From assembly GCA_001910725.1 (NCBI GenBank), contig MJGA01000007.1, forward strand, positions 1,426,001 through 1,490,000: 64,000 nucleotides of DNA, in the 5' to 3' direction. The notes under the pieces were generated by a model. That model was not told the DNA's origin. It was given only the letters and a program-made list of their open reading frames with translations, and ran no database searches. The translations under genes were made by a program, and so were the position numbers. This DNA comes from Phanerodontia chrysosporium. Its lineage: Eukaryota; Basidiomycota; Agaricomycetes; Polyporales; Phanerochaetaceae. Positions 35,493-46,562 of this stretch are shown here, piece after piece (the first letter of the stretch is position 1; every line of letters starts with the position of its first letter).

Positions 35493-36276
35493 ATGAGCTC
35501 AGCAACCGATTTCAATGTCTCTTTGGAGCAGCATCTGGCTGATATATTACAACCTCTAGTCCCATTACTGCCGGAAGCTCTCTCGCAAGAGCTCTCCGTG
35601 GCACTTTCGTCGGTAGTGAAGCCGACCGCCTCTACCTCGCCCACCGCCACGGGCGAGCCATCAGAGCGCGGGCACGGCGACACAGCTGGTCCACCGCCTC
35701 TGATACGCTATTCCCTTCTGTCGTCTATTTCGGCATGGACGCGCTCACCTGACGGTGGCGACGCTCTGTCGCGGTGCGGCTTGGCGCCAGCAGACTACTC
35801 GATGGTGGCTCTGCTCGCGGGCACACGCACTTCTCCCGAGAAAAAATTTCCGCATACGCCTGTCAAGCCAGAGGGCAGTGACGAAGCCCGTCGGGAGCTG
35901 AATGACCGCCGCGCGGTCACGGCCGTCCTCAACGCGCTGCTTAGCGTTATCGGCTCTGGCGTCGCAACGTGGTGGGCCGCAGACAGACTGAGCTGGAAGC
36001 CAGAATGGGTAATGTCTATCCGCTTGTGTTTCCTGAAGTGTCATAGCTGACCCTGTGTGTTCCTTCTTCTCGGGGCTTATTGAAATTGCTCTGCATACTA
36101 CGCAGAAAGCCCTCTTCGCCCTGGCAGTTGCTATCTTGGTCGCCGCTTCCGAAGCCATCCTGTTCATGATATGGGAAGCCCGACGATCCAAGCGCAGCAC
36201 AAAATTGTCACGGGCCCTCCGATGGCAGGGCAAGACGGCCCTCTCCGCAGCGCAGAAGCGTCCGACGGAACTATGA
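35493..36276 (+). CDS. VMA12: V-ATPase assembly factor VMA12/TMEM199
   Basis: Vma12 is an ER membrane protein that helps assemble the Vo sector of the vacuolar proton pump. ATG at 35493 (MSSATDFNVSLEQHLADIL) opens a cytosolic domain. Two C-terminal membrane segments follow: VTAVLNALLSVIGSGVATWW and, after an intron (GTAATG...ACGCAG near 36009-36105), ALFALAVAILVAASEAILFM, closing with a basic tail IWEARRSKRSTKLSR and a stop at 36276. Two close C-terminal transmembrane helices with an acidic residue in the second, and about 240 residues in all, match Vma12/TMEM199. No catalytic motif is expected for this family, so the call rests on topology and local similarity. Confidence 0.78.
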
Positions 36277-37097
36277 ACGTTTCCGACGAAGGCCTGCCCT
36301 CGGAACCAATACCATCGGGGAGAAAGACGTCCAGTGGCCACCCCGAGCACGCAGGAGCATCGGACGGTGGCAAGTTTACGCGAGAGAAGACAGCCGTCGG
36401 CACGTCATGTCCGCGAGGACTGACAGAAGCCCAATACGACGCGTGCCACAAGGCTAATGACCACCATGACCGTGCAATCGGTGAGAATCCCTTGATGGAG
36501 TGCAATCGTCAAGAGTCTTCTTCTCGTGACAGACTAACCAATGTTGGCAGGCTAATCGGTGCAGAGTCAGGGCCGTAGCTCTGTGTGTACCTTCCGTTCC
36601 GCCTCCGAAGCGCGGGAACGTCATTCAGCCCCGCCGACGGGAGTGGTCATTACATTGCGGAAGGCGTGCCAGCGTGTATTCTGCCAGAGCGGGCACTTTC
36701 GATCGTGAGTGCATACAAGTGCCGCGATCGACATAATCTATTGATAAGGGATGCTGTGTGTATCACCATGGACGAGTGTCTCAGCCTGTACCGCCCGGTT
36801 TGTGCTGGCTTCGAAAACCGTATACCCCGGCGCCCAGTGCATCCCGAGCGAGTATCTCGGCTCGCACCCCTGCTGCCTTACGAGTGCGTTCTGCTGCTGT
36901 CGAATTCTTGCTAGAATAGGCACATCGCCATACGGAGCGCATCCACTCCCTCGGATGACATTGAATCACGTTCGGCGCGGATGGCAGAAATCTTGTCAGG
37001 GTCCGCACTCGCCTGCTCCTTGGTTCTATATCGAACTCTACCTCGACATGAAATTAGGGCTATAGACAGGCGGACGTGTCATACGTATGAAATGCTA
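36277..37097. other. Convergent intergenic region
   Basis: About 820 bases between the VMA12 stop and the Nudix stop. A 135-codon frame overlapping the VMA12 end (36171-36578) is not protein-like and was not accepted. No gene seen. Confidence 0.45.
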
Positions 37098-38163
37098 TCA
37101 TGCAGGCGGGTGGAGGTCTAAGGGTGCGTACACGCCGAGTATCCGCATGAGTACATTGAGATACCATCCCGTCAAACCCCAAACTTCTAGTCTGCCTTCT
37201 CTCCCGCCGCCGATCTCATCCCGACCTGCAGGATCACTTGCCCATGGTACCTGGCCATCACTGCTGACGACCTGTTCGCTGTCATGAGTGGAGATGATGT
37301 CGGAGACATCGATGGCGTAGTACGGAGTCAGTCCGCGGAAAAGATACTGATGAAGACGGGGCGCTGACACGAGGTCGGACAACGGCAGATGGAAGGCGTG
37401 TGCGACCTCCCGCTGGGAGAGCCGCAGATCAGCCATGTTAAGATTTGGGAGCGGGGTGTCCATGCCATTTGTGGCGTCCGCGGCCTCACTACGACAGTGT
37501 GCGGATGGGTGGATGAAACCCTGCGCGTTGCCTCGATGTCATCATGCCCTGTCCGGTCAGGGTGCCGTTCGGACTCACCACGTACGGCCACACTCGAAGT
37601 CCGCCGAGGGACAGCTGGGGTGGGCCGAAGCGGCCAAGGACCTCCACCTGCTCCGGGCGTATGCCCACTTCTTCCTCTGTTTCCCTGAGCGCCGCTGCGA
37701 GTGTCGAAGCGTCCGTCTGAGCACAAGTTACGCGCCAAGCTTAGCGGCGTGCGTGACCATGCGCTGAGACACGTTGTGCCGTACCTCGTCTACTCTACCA
37801 CCAGGAAAGCTAATAGCATCGCCGATGAATTGGGGTCAACACTGAGCTCTATGTGCGAGCTTGAATGGGGTCTTCGCACCTCACCTCGCCCGAATGCATC
37901 CTCAGCTTCCCCCGTACCTCGAGCAGGATGCCGGGCTTGCCGTTGACATTGCAGAACGGCGCCAGCACCGCTGCATGCTTCTCGCTGAGGTCAAACGCCT
38001 CGGCTTGCGCCTCATAGTGCTCCTGTAGCGCGTCATGGATGACATTGAGCGAGCTCCTCGTGAGCGGTGCGGTCAGCGAGAGCTTGGACGTCGCGGGTCG
38101 CGGTGAGGCCATGAGCGCTCTCGGTAACATGCTTAGCGCCGTCTGCGGGCCCGCTGAGGTCAT
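37098..38163 (-). CDS. PCD1: Nudix hydrolase, CoA diphosphatase type (PCD1/NUDT7/8)
   Basis: This family hydrolyses coenzyme A or its derivatives to phosphopantetheine and 3',5'-ADP, often in peroxisomes. The start is at 38163. The diagnostic CoA-pyrophosphatase block is ILLEVRGKLRMHSGEVS joined across an intron to FPGGRVDE. A second intron leads to DASTLAAALRETEEEVGIRP, which holds the Nudix RE..EE.G core. Then come QVEVLGRFGPPQLSLGGLRV, EVAHAFHLPLSDLVSAP and a C-terminal WGLTGWYLNVLMRILG. The donor that restores the motif is GTGCGA after GAGGTGAG. The C-terminal residues are HPPA, so no SKL-type peroxisomal signal is visible. Confidence 0.88.
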
Positions 38164-38242
38164 CTACGCGCTCGCGCTTTCGCCTGCACCGCATCCACCA
38201 CTGCTCGATTCGTCCCTCACAGGGATGCACGCCCTCTGAACG
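38164..38242. promoter_or_regulatory. Very short bidirectional promoter (79 bases)
   Basis: Only 79 bases separate the assigned start codons of the Nudix gene (minus) and BRAP (plus). Either the two share a compact bidirectional promoter with transcription starts inside each other's leaders, or one true start lies further in. No TATA box is visible. Confidence 0.5.
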
Positions 38243-40496
38243 ATGCGCGGAGGCTACCACATACGACTCCAGGTCTTGAAACCCTCGCAGACAGCGCCGA
38301 CCTCTTCGTCTTACCAACGCTCGCACCTCGACTCCAGTATCTTTATACCCTCCTCAATATTCCAGCCATTACCAGCACACCCACCAAAGCAGACCGGCAG
38401 ACGATATACCTTTCATCTTCCCAGAGATCAAGCTCCTGAAGAAGCAAAAGAGAGCGAGTCTGCATATAAAGACTACCGTTTCGGACGTCTCCGTGTGGAT
38501 TGGGTGGATTTCGACGACATGGATGCTAATGGATTGACGAGAAGTGGGTCAAAAAAGGACAAGGGGCAGCATTCTCGCGGTAAGCACGCTGTCCCTCTAC
38601 GCAATGTTCTAATCTGCTGCGGCTCGTGATCTTTTGTGAAGACTCTGTCGATACGGCTATCGACATGGTCTGTACAAAGGGACCTTGTCCGCTGCAGGTC
38701 AGACTTTCACGTGGGGTATGCTCATGTTAGTTATCGAGTGTAGGCGGCCCCGCTACTGGGAAGTTCACTCCTGCAAGGACAAAGTCAGGCTCGACAAATC
38801 TCCCTGAGGGCATCGTCCACATATACCGAGAACCTCCACAAGACCCTGTCACTGACCGTCATCCAGTCTCGGAGGGTCAGGAAACCTCGGCGTGCAGCTC
38901 AGAATGGGATGGCACAACTTTGGGAGTTCTTGCCGTACCTTCATGGATGACTCCGTCAGATTTTCTTTCATTTGTCGCCCCTGCTGCTGAAGGCATGGCG
39001 CATTTACGTATGATCCGGTGCGTGGATTTCATCCAAGTATATGCGCTCTCCCAACTCATGACCTCCAGAGATTCTGCTCCAAACCGTTCCATTGTTATCA
39101 TCAAGTTTCGAAATGCTGAAGATGCAGCAGAATTTATCGAAGCATACAACGGCAAACAGTTTAATTCAATGGAGGTAGGTAATTCTACATAGGTCAGGAA
39201 GCGTTGCTGATCGCCTTCACAGGCCGAAATATGCCATGTCGTCCGCATATTATCCGTCGAAATCGCAGCAGACGACATTGTCGGGCAGAATATCGCAAAG
39301 TTGAGCTCACCTCACGAAAGGGCGTACGAACTTCCCACTTGTCCAGTATGCTTGGAACGCATGGACTCCGCAGTGACAGGTCTCGTTACCGTGCCCTGTT
39401 CGCATACGTTCCATTGCGCATGTTTGAGCAAGTGGGGCGACAGCCGGTACGTATTCCTCATATACCTCCCATGTACTGGTCACTAATCGCACGTTGCAGA
39501 TGTCCAGTCTGCCGTTATTCCCAGACTCTCATGTCTTCGCACCCGGTCTCTTCCAACACGTCGCGATCTAGCGTGCCGATTCCCTTCACCTCTTCTCCTT
39601 CCGCGTCACGCTGCTTTGACTGTCCGGAAGACGCGCCATCGACGTCCAATCTTTGGATATGCCTCATCTGCGGCAACATAGGATGCGGACGTTACGGACG
39701 AGCGCACGCACGGGCCCATTACGAAAGCACGACCCACCTCTACGCCCTGGAGCTCGAGACACAGCGCGTCTGGGACTACGCAGGTGACGGCTACGTGCAC
39801 CGGCTGATCCAGAACAAAGCCGACGGCAAGCTCGTCGAGCTGCCCTCCGCCGCATCGTCGATGGCGATGAGCGGGAGCAGCCGCGACGGCGGGGGCGGGC
39901 CGAGCGCCGCGGACGCGCTGAGCGCAGAGAAGATCGAGGCGATCGGGATCGAGTACTCGTACCTGCTCACGTCGCAGCTCGACTCGCAGCGAACGTACTA
40001 CGAGGCGCAGACGGCGGAGATGCGCGCGCAGGTGCACGAGCTCCGGCAGCTCGTCGAGCGCCTCAGCGCGGACGCCGATGCGGGCCGCGCGCGCGCACGC
40101 GACGAGGAGGCCCGCCGGCGCGACGAGGCCGAGGCGCGGCTTGCCGACGCCGAGCGTGCGCGCGCACGCGCGGAGAAGCGCGCGGAAAAGGCGTGGGAGC
40201 TCGCGCGCGGGCTCGAGAAGGAGCTCAAGGGCGAGCGTGCGGTCGGCGAGGGCCTGCTCAGGAACCTCGCGGCGGCGCGCGAGCGCGCGGAGGCCGCCGA
40301 GGGCGAGTGCGCGGCGCTCCGGGTGCGCGTCGCCGAGCTCGAGGACCAGCTCCGCGACGTCATGTTCTTCATCGAGGCGCGCGAGCGCATCGAGAGCGGC
40401 GACGGCGCGGCGGGCGAGGCGGCGGGCGGGTCGCTCGAGGTCGCGCCTCCCGCGGCGAACGGTGGCGCGGGGCGCAGGCGGGGGAAGAAGCGATAG
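38243..40496 (+). CDS. ETP1: BRAP/ETP1-type RING E3 ubiquitin ligase
   Basis: Homologue of human BRAP (IMP) and yeast Etp1. The order is: N-terminal region from 38243 ([14 protein letters not shown]); RRM-like BRAP2 domain ([39 protein letters not shown]); RING finger CPVCLERMD...[11 protein letters not shown], continuing across an intron to CPVCR; UBP-type zinc finger ([42 protein letters not shown]); and a long Ala/Arg/Glu-rich coiled coil to 40496. All zinc ligands are visible. In animals the protein restrains Ras-MAPK scaffold assembly; yeast Etp1 acts in ethanol tolerance and transporter turnover. The coiled coil is extremely GC-rich. The exact first codon and the exons between 38600 and 38760 are less certain. 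Confidence 0.92.
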
Positions 40497-41726
40497 GCGT
40501 GTTTTGCGGGGAGACCCTCGGCGGGACGGGCGCGAGCCTGCAGAGTGTCCCCGTGTTTTACGCGGCTGCCGTCGGGACCGTCGGCGGGCGGTAATATGTC
40601 ACCCCCTCCACCTCTCCCCCAGCGCCGGGACGATGTCTTGGCGGGATCCGCGCACGCCCGTACCAGCCTGTCTGCCACCGCTCTCAAATCACGATGCGAA
40701 CGAACGCGCCCGCCCCGCCGACCGCCACCGCATCTTCCTCGGTAGCGTAGAACCTGCAGAAAATCACAAGACAGTCCCATTTCAACAAGCCCGGCGGTGG
40801 CATCTGGGAACGGCGCAACGCAACGCAGGCCTCCCATCGGCGACGCGCAGATCAATGGATCGTCGCGCTTTCCGTGCTTTCGCGCGCGCAAAAGGGCCGA
40901 CGCCTCCGTCCGCACGTCTGTTCCTGACTCGGTTTCGCCCGCCCCCCCTGCTGACTCTGCTGCGCTCGTTCCTCTGCTGGGGCTGTCTGGCCATGTATGC
41001 CGTTTCTGTTGTAGCCCACGGTGGGTGTCGAAACGCCCCCCCCCCCCCGAAGAGACACCGGTCTGTGTTTTCGTCGCAGCCGTTGGCAGCACTTCTTTCA
41101 CGCAATAAAACTGAACAGACCTTCTGCCCGCCCACCCGCCTTCTGGATCTGCGGTTGTGCCGGCGCGTGATAATCAGGGGATGCGCGAAGAAAAGCGTAT
41201 GCATTACGTCTCGCGTTAGTCTCCGCCGAGGGTCGGCGAGAATAGCAAGGGTCGGATGGTAGCTGCTCTGCAATGCTGATCGTGGGCACTTGGACGCACA
41301 ACTGCGTCCGAGGGATGTGCAGTGGGCGATCGTCTCGAGAAGTCATCTTCTTTTCTCCTCTTCGCACACGCGTGTCGAACTCGACGTTGCACCAATCCCA
41401 GCACACGGAGAGCATCCAGCAGGGGAAACATCTGAGATTACATTATGTACCAATGCATCAACGAGGTCATGAAGAGTGCAGGAAGAGGAGAGGCGTCATT
41501 GCTACATGGCCGTGTACATTAATAATTCCCAGAAGAGGGGGGCGTGCGTGCGTGTGGTCTTGGTCTCCAAAAGGGGGGCGCGTGCATGAAAGGAAGCAGA
41601 AAAAAAAATGCGTGTCATCGAGGAGTGGGTGGTATTAACTAGTCGTACAAAGGGCGCGCGAAAAACAAAATGTCCCGTGGTGCGCGCGCGAGAGAGAGAG
41701 AGGTCATGAGAGGACGGTGTGGCTCT
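40497..41726. other. Convergent GC-rich intergenic region
   Basis: About 1.2 kb between the BRAP stop and the sugar transporter stop. It contains a C13 run (41036-41048) and an AG repeat near 41690-41702. Long open frames here are by-products of GC content; no gene is supportable. Confidence 0.45.
41036..41048 (+). repeat. Poly-C tract (C13)
   Basis: An uninterrupted run of 13 C in the spacer between BRAP and the sugar transporter. It is able to form slipped or quadruplex-type structures on the opposite strand only if combined with other G runs, which are few here. Confidence 0.8.
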
Positions 41727-43502
41727 TTACACCTTTTCGGACTCGTCCTTCTCGTCGACGTGCAGGTGCTTGCCCGGCGCGGCGACGTCCGCGACGTGGA
41801 TGTCGTTCGCGATGAGCTCGCGGCGGTACCGCGTCGACGTGATCGGCGTCGAGTTCTGGTACAGGAGGTCGACCTGCTCGAGCGACAGGCCCTTGGTCTG
41901 CGGAAGGTCTCGTCAGCATGCGTGTTGTCGCGCACAGGTGCGCAGCGCGGCTCACCTCGGGGATGCAGAGGAAGGCAAAGACGATGCAGCACGCGCACGT
42001 CGAGCCCCAGATGAAGAAGACCTTGGACTGCAGGCCGGCGTTGCCGGGGCCGGGGTTGACGAGGTACGGCGTCGCGTAGCCGATGCCAAAGTTCCAGAGC
42101 CAGTTGCTCGCGACGGCGAGGGACATGGCCTTGGCGCGCACGTTGAGCGGGAAGATCTCGCCGACAACGACCCACGCGATCGGGCCCCAGGTCGCGGCGA
42201 AGGCGGCGATGTAGATGCAGACGAGCGCGACGAGCGCCTTCTGGCCCGCGGTGTTGTGCACCGAGATGGTGACGCCGATGATCGCGACGAGGAACTCGCA
42301 GATGCACATGACGACCGCGCCCCAGATGAGCAGCGGCCGCCGGCCGAAGCGCTCGATGCCCCACATGCCGGGGAGGGTCATGAAGACGTTGACGATGTTT
42401 GTCGCGACCTGAGTCAGGAAGGGGTCCTTGATGCCCGAGTTCTGGAAGAAGGCCGTGCCGTAGTAGAAGATGAAGTTGATGCCGGTCAGCTGCTGCCACG
42501 CCTGGATGAAGATGCCCGAGAGCGTGCGGAGGGCGATCTTGTTGTGGCTGGGCTTGAAGCAGTCGAGGTAGCTGCTCTCGCCGAGCTCCTGCTCCTCCTT
42601 GAGGTTCGCGCGGATGTCGTTGAGCTCGACCTCGACCTCGGGGTCGGTGGGCTCGAGGGACGTGAGGCGGGAGAGGGCCTTGGCGGCGTCCTCGTCACGG
42701 CCCTGCTTGATCAGGAAACGCGGCGACTGCGAGCGGCGGGGTTAGCAAGGCCGTCCCACACGAATCGGACGACGACGTGAACGCACCTCAGGGAGCCAGA
42801 ACATGCCGACGGTGAGGATGGTCGCCCAGATGAGCTGGATGCCGGTGGGGATGCGCCATGCGGAGTGGTCGTCGCGGTCCTTGGTCGCGTTGTTGATGAC
42901 GGAGGCGAGGAGGAGACCGATGGTGATGGCCCACTGGTAGCCGGACACGACGGCGCCACGGATCCACTTTGGCGAACACTCGGACTGGTACATGGGGATG
43001 AGGATCGAGACGAGGCCGACACCGAGACCGGCAAAGACACGGCCGACGATGAAGGCAGCCCACTGGTGGCAGCCGGTCTGGAGGGAGACACCAAAGGCGA
43101 AGACGGCGGTGGCGAGGAAGACACCACCGCGACGACCGAGCCAGTCAGCGATGTAGGCACCCGCGAGTGCGCCTGCGAGATACGTGATGAGCGCCGGGGT
43201 GGCTGAGAGACGAAAAGCGCGGACTTACCAAAGAAGGTACCGGCGGAGAGGATGGAGGTGACGAGGGACTGCTGGGAGGAGGTGATGGCGTAACCGGTGG
43301 GGTGGTTGACGAGGTCGTCGGTGGGCTGGCCAAAGAGGCGGAGCCAGTCCTTCATGGCGGTGATGCCAGAGATGGTTCCGGTGTCGTAGCCAAAGAGGAT
43401 ACCGGCAAAGGCGGCGAAGGAGACCATGAGGATGCCTGCGAGCTTGTTCTTGGGTGCGTTGGCACCGAGGCCTGGGCCGGATGCAGCGGGACCACCAGCC
43501 AT
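41727..43502 (-). CDS. MFS sugar transporter (HGT/HXT type)
   Basis: A 12-helix plasma-membrane hexose porter of the major facilitator superfamily. Start at 43502 (MAGGPAASGPGLGANAP). Sugar-porter motifs in order: ILFGYDTGTISGITAMKDW, ALAGAYIADWLGRRGG, VGLVSILIPMYQSECSPKWI, RGAVVSGYQWAITIGLLLAS, SPRFLIKQGRDEDA, QQLTGINFIFYYGTAFF, ERFGRRPLLIWG, WGPIAWVVVGEIFPLNVRA and PETKGLSLEQVD. Four short introns; stop at 41727. The QQLTGINFIFYYG and PETKGLSLEQ signatures place it with fungal glucose transporters such as HGT1/RGT2. The C-terminal tail is short, so it looks like a transporter rather than a long-tailed glucose sensor. Confidence 0.93.
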
Positions 43503-43596
43503 GGTTGGGATACTCCGTGCGTGGGAGGGCGAGAGTGGGGAAGCGATGTGGGGAAGAACCGCGAAGAAGACAAGGCGGGGGTGGGGAGCACGCGCT

Positions 43597-43603
43597 CTTT
43601 ATA
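43597..43603 (-). promoter_or_regulatory. TATA box of the sugar transporter
   Basis: TATAAAG on the minus strand, about 100 bases upstream of the ATG at 43502. Position and sequence fit a TATA-driven promoter, which is common for regulated fungal sugar transporters. Confidence 0.5.
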
Positions 43604-43989
43604 CGTGATTGACTCGCATGAAAAATTCATTTCCTCGCCTTTTTTTTTTCTGAGAGGATCGCGAGGGTAAACGACGAGTATGGTGGATGTTTAGCGTCGG
43701 TTCAAATTCTCGGCACGGCAGTCCGGAAGGCGGTTAGCCGGTGATGGCAGGTCACTGGGTGTGACAACCACTCATGCGGGACTCCAGACACCGTGACTGC
43801 CGGCCCTGCTATGTATATTATTCTGAGTGCGATGGCTGTTTGACCAGCATACAATGCGATAACGGTTGGCATTCTGGTTATAAGTTCAAAGAAATGTTAG
43901 TTTACCTACCACCGGTGACATATAGAGATAGCGACATACTTCACAAAACTTACTTTGAGCTGCGCTGGAAATTTGTGAAAAAAGGAGAA

Positions 43990-44065
43990 AAAAGTACGAC
44001 AGGCGAGAGTCGAACTCGACGGATAGAAGAATCTTACAAGCACTGAACCCACTCAGCCACGAAGG
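43990..44065 (-). ncRNA. tRNA-like Pol III unit, outward-facing (left end of integrase element)
   Basis: Reading the minus strand, there is an A box TGGCTGAGTGGG, a well-paired D arm (GCTG/CAGT), a B box GAGTTCGACTC with a nearly complete T arm, and a T6 run that would terminate Pol III. The acceptor and anticodon stems do not pair, so this is not a functional tRNA gene by eye. It is instead a tRNA-derived sequence. It points away from the integrase gene and pairs with a similar unit at the other end. Confidence 0.5.
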
Positions 44066-44473
44066 CTTTATAACCTTCCACACATACAGGTAATCAATAT
44101 ACATTATGGGAGCCCCTTCTCACCGCTTTCAAACCTAGTAGCCTCCCCTGTACTATACTCTAAGGTAGGAAGGCGCAGTATCAGAGCAGGTCGTGCATAA
44201 TCGATAATCCCTGACTCAGAGGCGTCCGCGTGGAAGTATCCCACGGGCACTGCGAGGACGGTTGCTAACGCGAACACTACGGGTTTTCGCCTCTCGGACA
44301 GTGGTGGGATCGCGCCACGGCGACGCTTCCTGCCGAAGCGTTCGTGACGAAGCGTCTGGACGACCGTTTTTGGGAACAAGCGGACGGGATACGGGCGAAC
44401 CAGATACAAGCGGGCGCGGGACAACAAGCTCGTACAAATTGCATTCGAGGCTCCTCGATGTACTACACATGGT

Positions 44474-46218
44474 TCAATTGTCGGTCGCGTACGCCTCCTC
44501 GTCGTCAGTAAATATATCCATATTAACAATAACCCCCTCGTCAAGGTCGCTGCGACAATTCAACGCGACTTCGCCCCGCTGCCCGCGCATAATCGCCAGC
44601 GGCCGTTCCGCCACAACAGGCGGAGCCAGATTCAAAACAGCTATCTCGTCCGCCTCCTCGAATCTCGCCAGCTGTGTGGCATCCAAGTCTTCGAGCAAGC
44701 GGAAGTACGCCAGAAGGTCGAGGTAAATTGCCCAGACGTTGTCCCGTGTTACCACTGGCGTGCCGTGCACATCGAAATAGAGCTTCGCACGACGGCCGAA
44801 CTCTGGCGGCACGAGGTCAAACACCGGGTGATCTGGCGGTGCGTATTCCGCGCGTACTGCGTCGATATGAGCTTGCTCGACTAACACCTGCACGCATATC
44901 AGCGCAAACACGGATAAACGTGCATATATTGCCTACGCAGTAATCATGCGAACCCCATTTCTCGGGATTCTCGAAGATGTCGACTGGCTTCCCGTGAGGT
45001 AACGCTTTCTTTCTGTTGTACCTCGGTGTGCGGTGGTTGATGCGGTCGACGTACACGTCTAGCTCCCCTTGCAGCCAGGGAATGAATATGTAATGGAAGC
45101 AAAGGCTGGAAAGTCTGCGCTCAGCACTGCGAAGGCCGACGATAGGTAAGTCATACCGTTCGAGGATTATGTCCGGATGGTACCAGTCGTTAACTAGGCC
45201 TTCTTGCAGGAGGTCTTCAAACCCAGGGCTCCATTCCTTCCTCATCTGCGACCACGCAATCTCGGGCTTAATGTTGCGCTTCCCGCCACGCCAGTTGTGC
45301 TGTAAGGTTTCGCCCAAGGTCGGATCCATCCGGTGGCGAAGGATGGTCTGCACGTTCGCGACGCCGTTGTTCTCCGTCCCACGGTCGCTCTGGGATAACA
45401 CAGGCATTTCTGCGAAAATCCCTGAGATGAGTTTGCCAATCTGCTCAGTGGGAATAGGGACTAACTGTTGTCCAGTCGCTCAATAGTGTCTAAATACCAC
45501 CCTGCCACCAAGCGAGGGTTGTGATTCGTCCACCATATCTTGATATACAGACGGGTGCCGCTATATGGCTCCAGGCAAACATGCAGGAACAACTCGAAGC
45601 GGAGCCACTTGTCATGCTGGTCTAGGCACCACAGATCGTTTACGCCCACGCACCAGAAGGTCTTTCGTACGATACGGTGCCCTCGCCGGTTCCTAACGCC
45701 TTCCGGGTGGTGCGTGCGGTTGTACAGAGCGATCAGGGCTCTACGACAGCGGGAACCAGTAAGCTTCAACCTCCATATATCGTCGTCCTGCCTCTTTCTT
45801 ATGAACTGTCGTTCCGCGGGCTTTGACACTCCCTGCAGAAGCGAAGGGTATGTTCTGTTTCTAGATAGCCAGTGGTACAGCAAAAAGCCGCAAGTTCGCG
45901 AGAACATACGCGACGCTGTACGGAACTCGGGTATCACGGCTCGGGCGCAAATGCAAGGCAGATTTTGCGTTGTCATAACGTGCGTATAACTGGGACGTGT
46001 CAGTACGCACACGCTGAGCCTTTCGTAGGTCTACGCTGCACCGCGGCAGCCGTCCGGGCGCGCCGCGGATCGACAAAGGCTGGCACGTTCAAGTCTGCAC
46101 GTGCTATCGCGCTGGGAGGTACTATGGTCGCGACGACGTCCATCACATTGCGATAGCCCCAGAGTCTGTCGCCTAGGTCATGCTCACGGTATTTCTTCGT
46201 TTGTACACTTCGAATCAC
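44474..46218 (-). CDS. Integrase-core (DDE) protein of a basidiomycete transposable element
   Basis: The catalytic core is clear. GVNDLWCLDQHDKWLRFELF holds the first acidic residue, and FLHVCLEPYSG and IKIWWTNHNPRLVAGWYLDT follow. A GTTAGT intron leads to QSDRGTENNGVANVQTILRH, which holds the second Asp, then NWRGGKRNIKPEIAWSQMRK and SPGFEDLLQEGLVNDWYHPD, which probably holds the Glu. Next come FIPWLQGELDVYVDRINHRT and KALPHGKPVDIFENPEKWG. A last exon (VLVEQAHIDAVRAEYAPPDH to a stop at 44474) completes it. The N-terminal exons upstream of 46012 are uncertain, and the start near 46218 is approximate. This family is widespread in agaricomycete genomes. No inactivating stop was seen in the core, so the copy may be intact. 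Confidence 0.75.
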
Positions 46219-46478
46219 TTGCAGGCTTTGTCTACGATTTCAGTCTATGCTCCCCGCTTTCTTGTCGCCTTGTCACAGTCCCCAATTCTTAACGGGCATC
46301 CCAGATCATATCATTTAATATACAGTGCTAGTGTACATGCGAAGCTTTGCGGCCGATGCGCCACAAGGCTGATCGGGTGGTCGGCAGCTTCCGACGCTGT
46401 ACTTCTTCACCGCGACGAACGCTGAGGTACGAAGAGGGCTGTACGGGGTATCAGACTACGTAAAAAGCGTGTTATGTA

Positions 46479-46560
46479 GACGGATGGTGCAGTGGTTGTA
46501 GCTAGCCATTTGGGTACTGAAGTACCAAGGTTCGACTCTTCGTCGTGTCATATTTTTTTT
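46479..46560 (+). ncRNA. tRNA-like Pol III unit, outward-facing (right end of integrase element)
   Basis: The plus strand shows an A box TGGTGCAGTGG, a hairpin GGTACTGAAGTACC that resembles a long variable arm, a B box GGTTCGACTC, and a T9 run. The outer GACG/TGTC bases can pair. Anticodon stem and full acceptor stem are not convincing, so it is a tRNA-like rather than a certain tRNA gene. Its outer sequence matches the left unit in inverted orientation. Confidence 0.5.
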
Positions 46561-46562
46561 TG

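Larger units (their letters stand above)
43990..46562. mobile_element. DDE-integrase transposable element with tRNA-like inverted ends
   Basis: A segment of about 2.57 kb holding one integrase gene and bounded by imperfect inverted sequences. Read inward, the left end is a run of A followed by GTACGACAGGCGAGAGTCGAA, and the right end is a run of A followed by TATGACACGACGAAGAGTCGAA. Both ends contain Pol III A and B boxes. No target-site duplication could be fixed because the ends fade into T/A runs. It is unlike LTR elements: no reverse transcriptase, RNase H or gag was found. Limits are inferred from the paired ends and could be off by tens of bases. Confidence 0.5.

Noticed and set aside
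36171..36578. 135-codon frame overlapping the VMA12 3' end
   Set aside because: Not protein-like, no splice link to a conserved domain; treated as 3'UTR.
39998..41101. Long antisense frame over the BRAP coiled coil
   Set aside because: Shadow of the GC-rich Ala/Arg/Glu coiled-coil codons; Ser/Arg-rich with no domain.
43990..44065. A functional tRNA gene (possible TGT anticodon)
   Set aside because: The D arm and most of the T arm pair, but the acceptor and anticodon stems fail, so only a tRNA-like call is justified.
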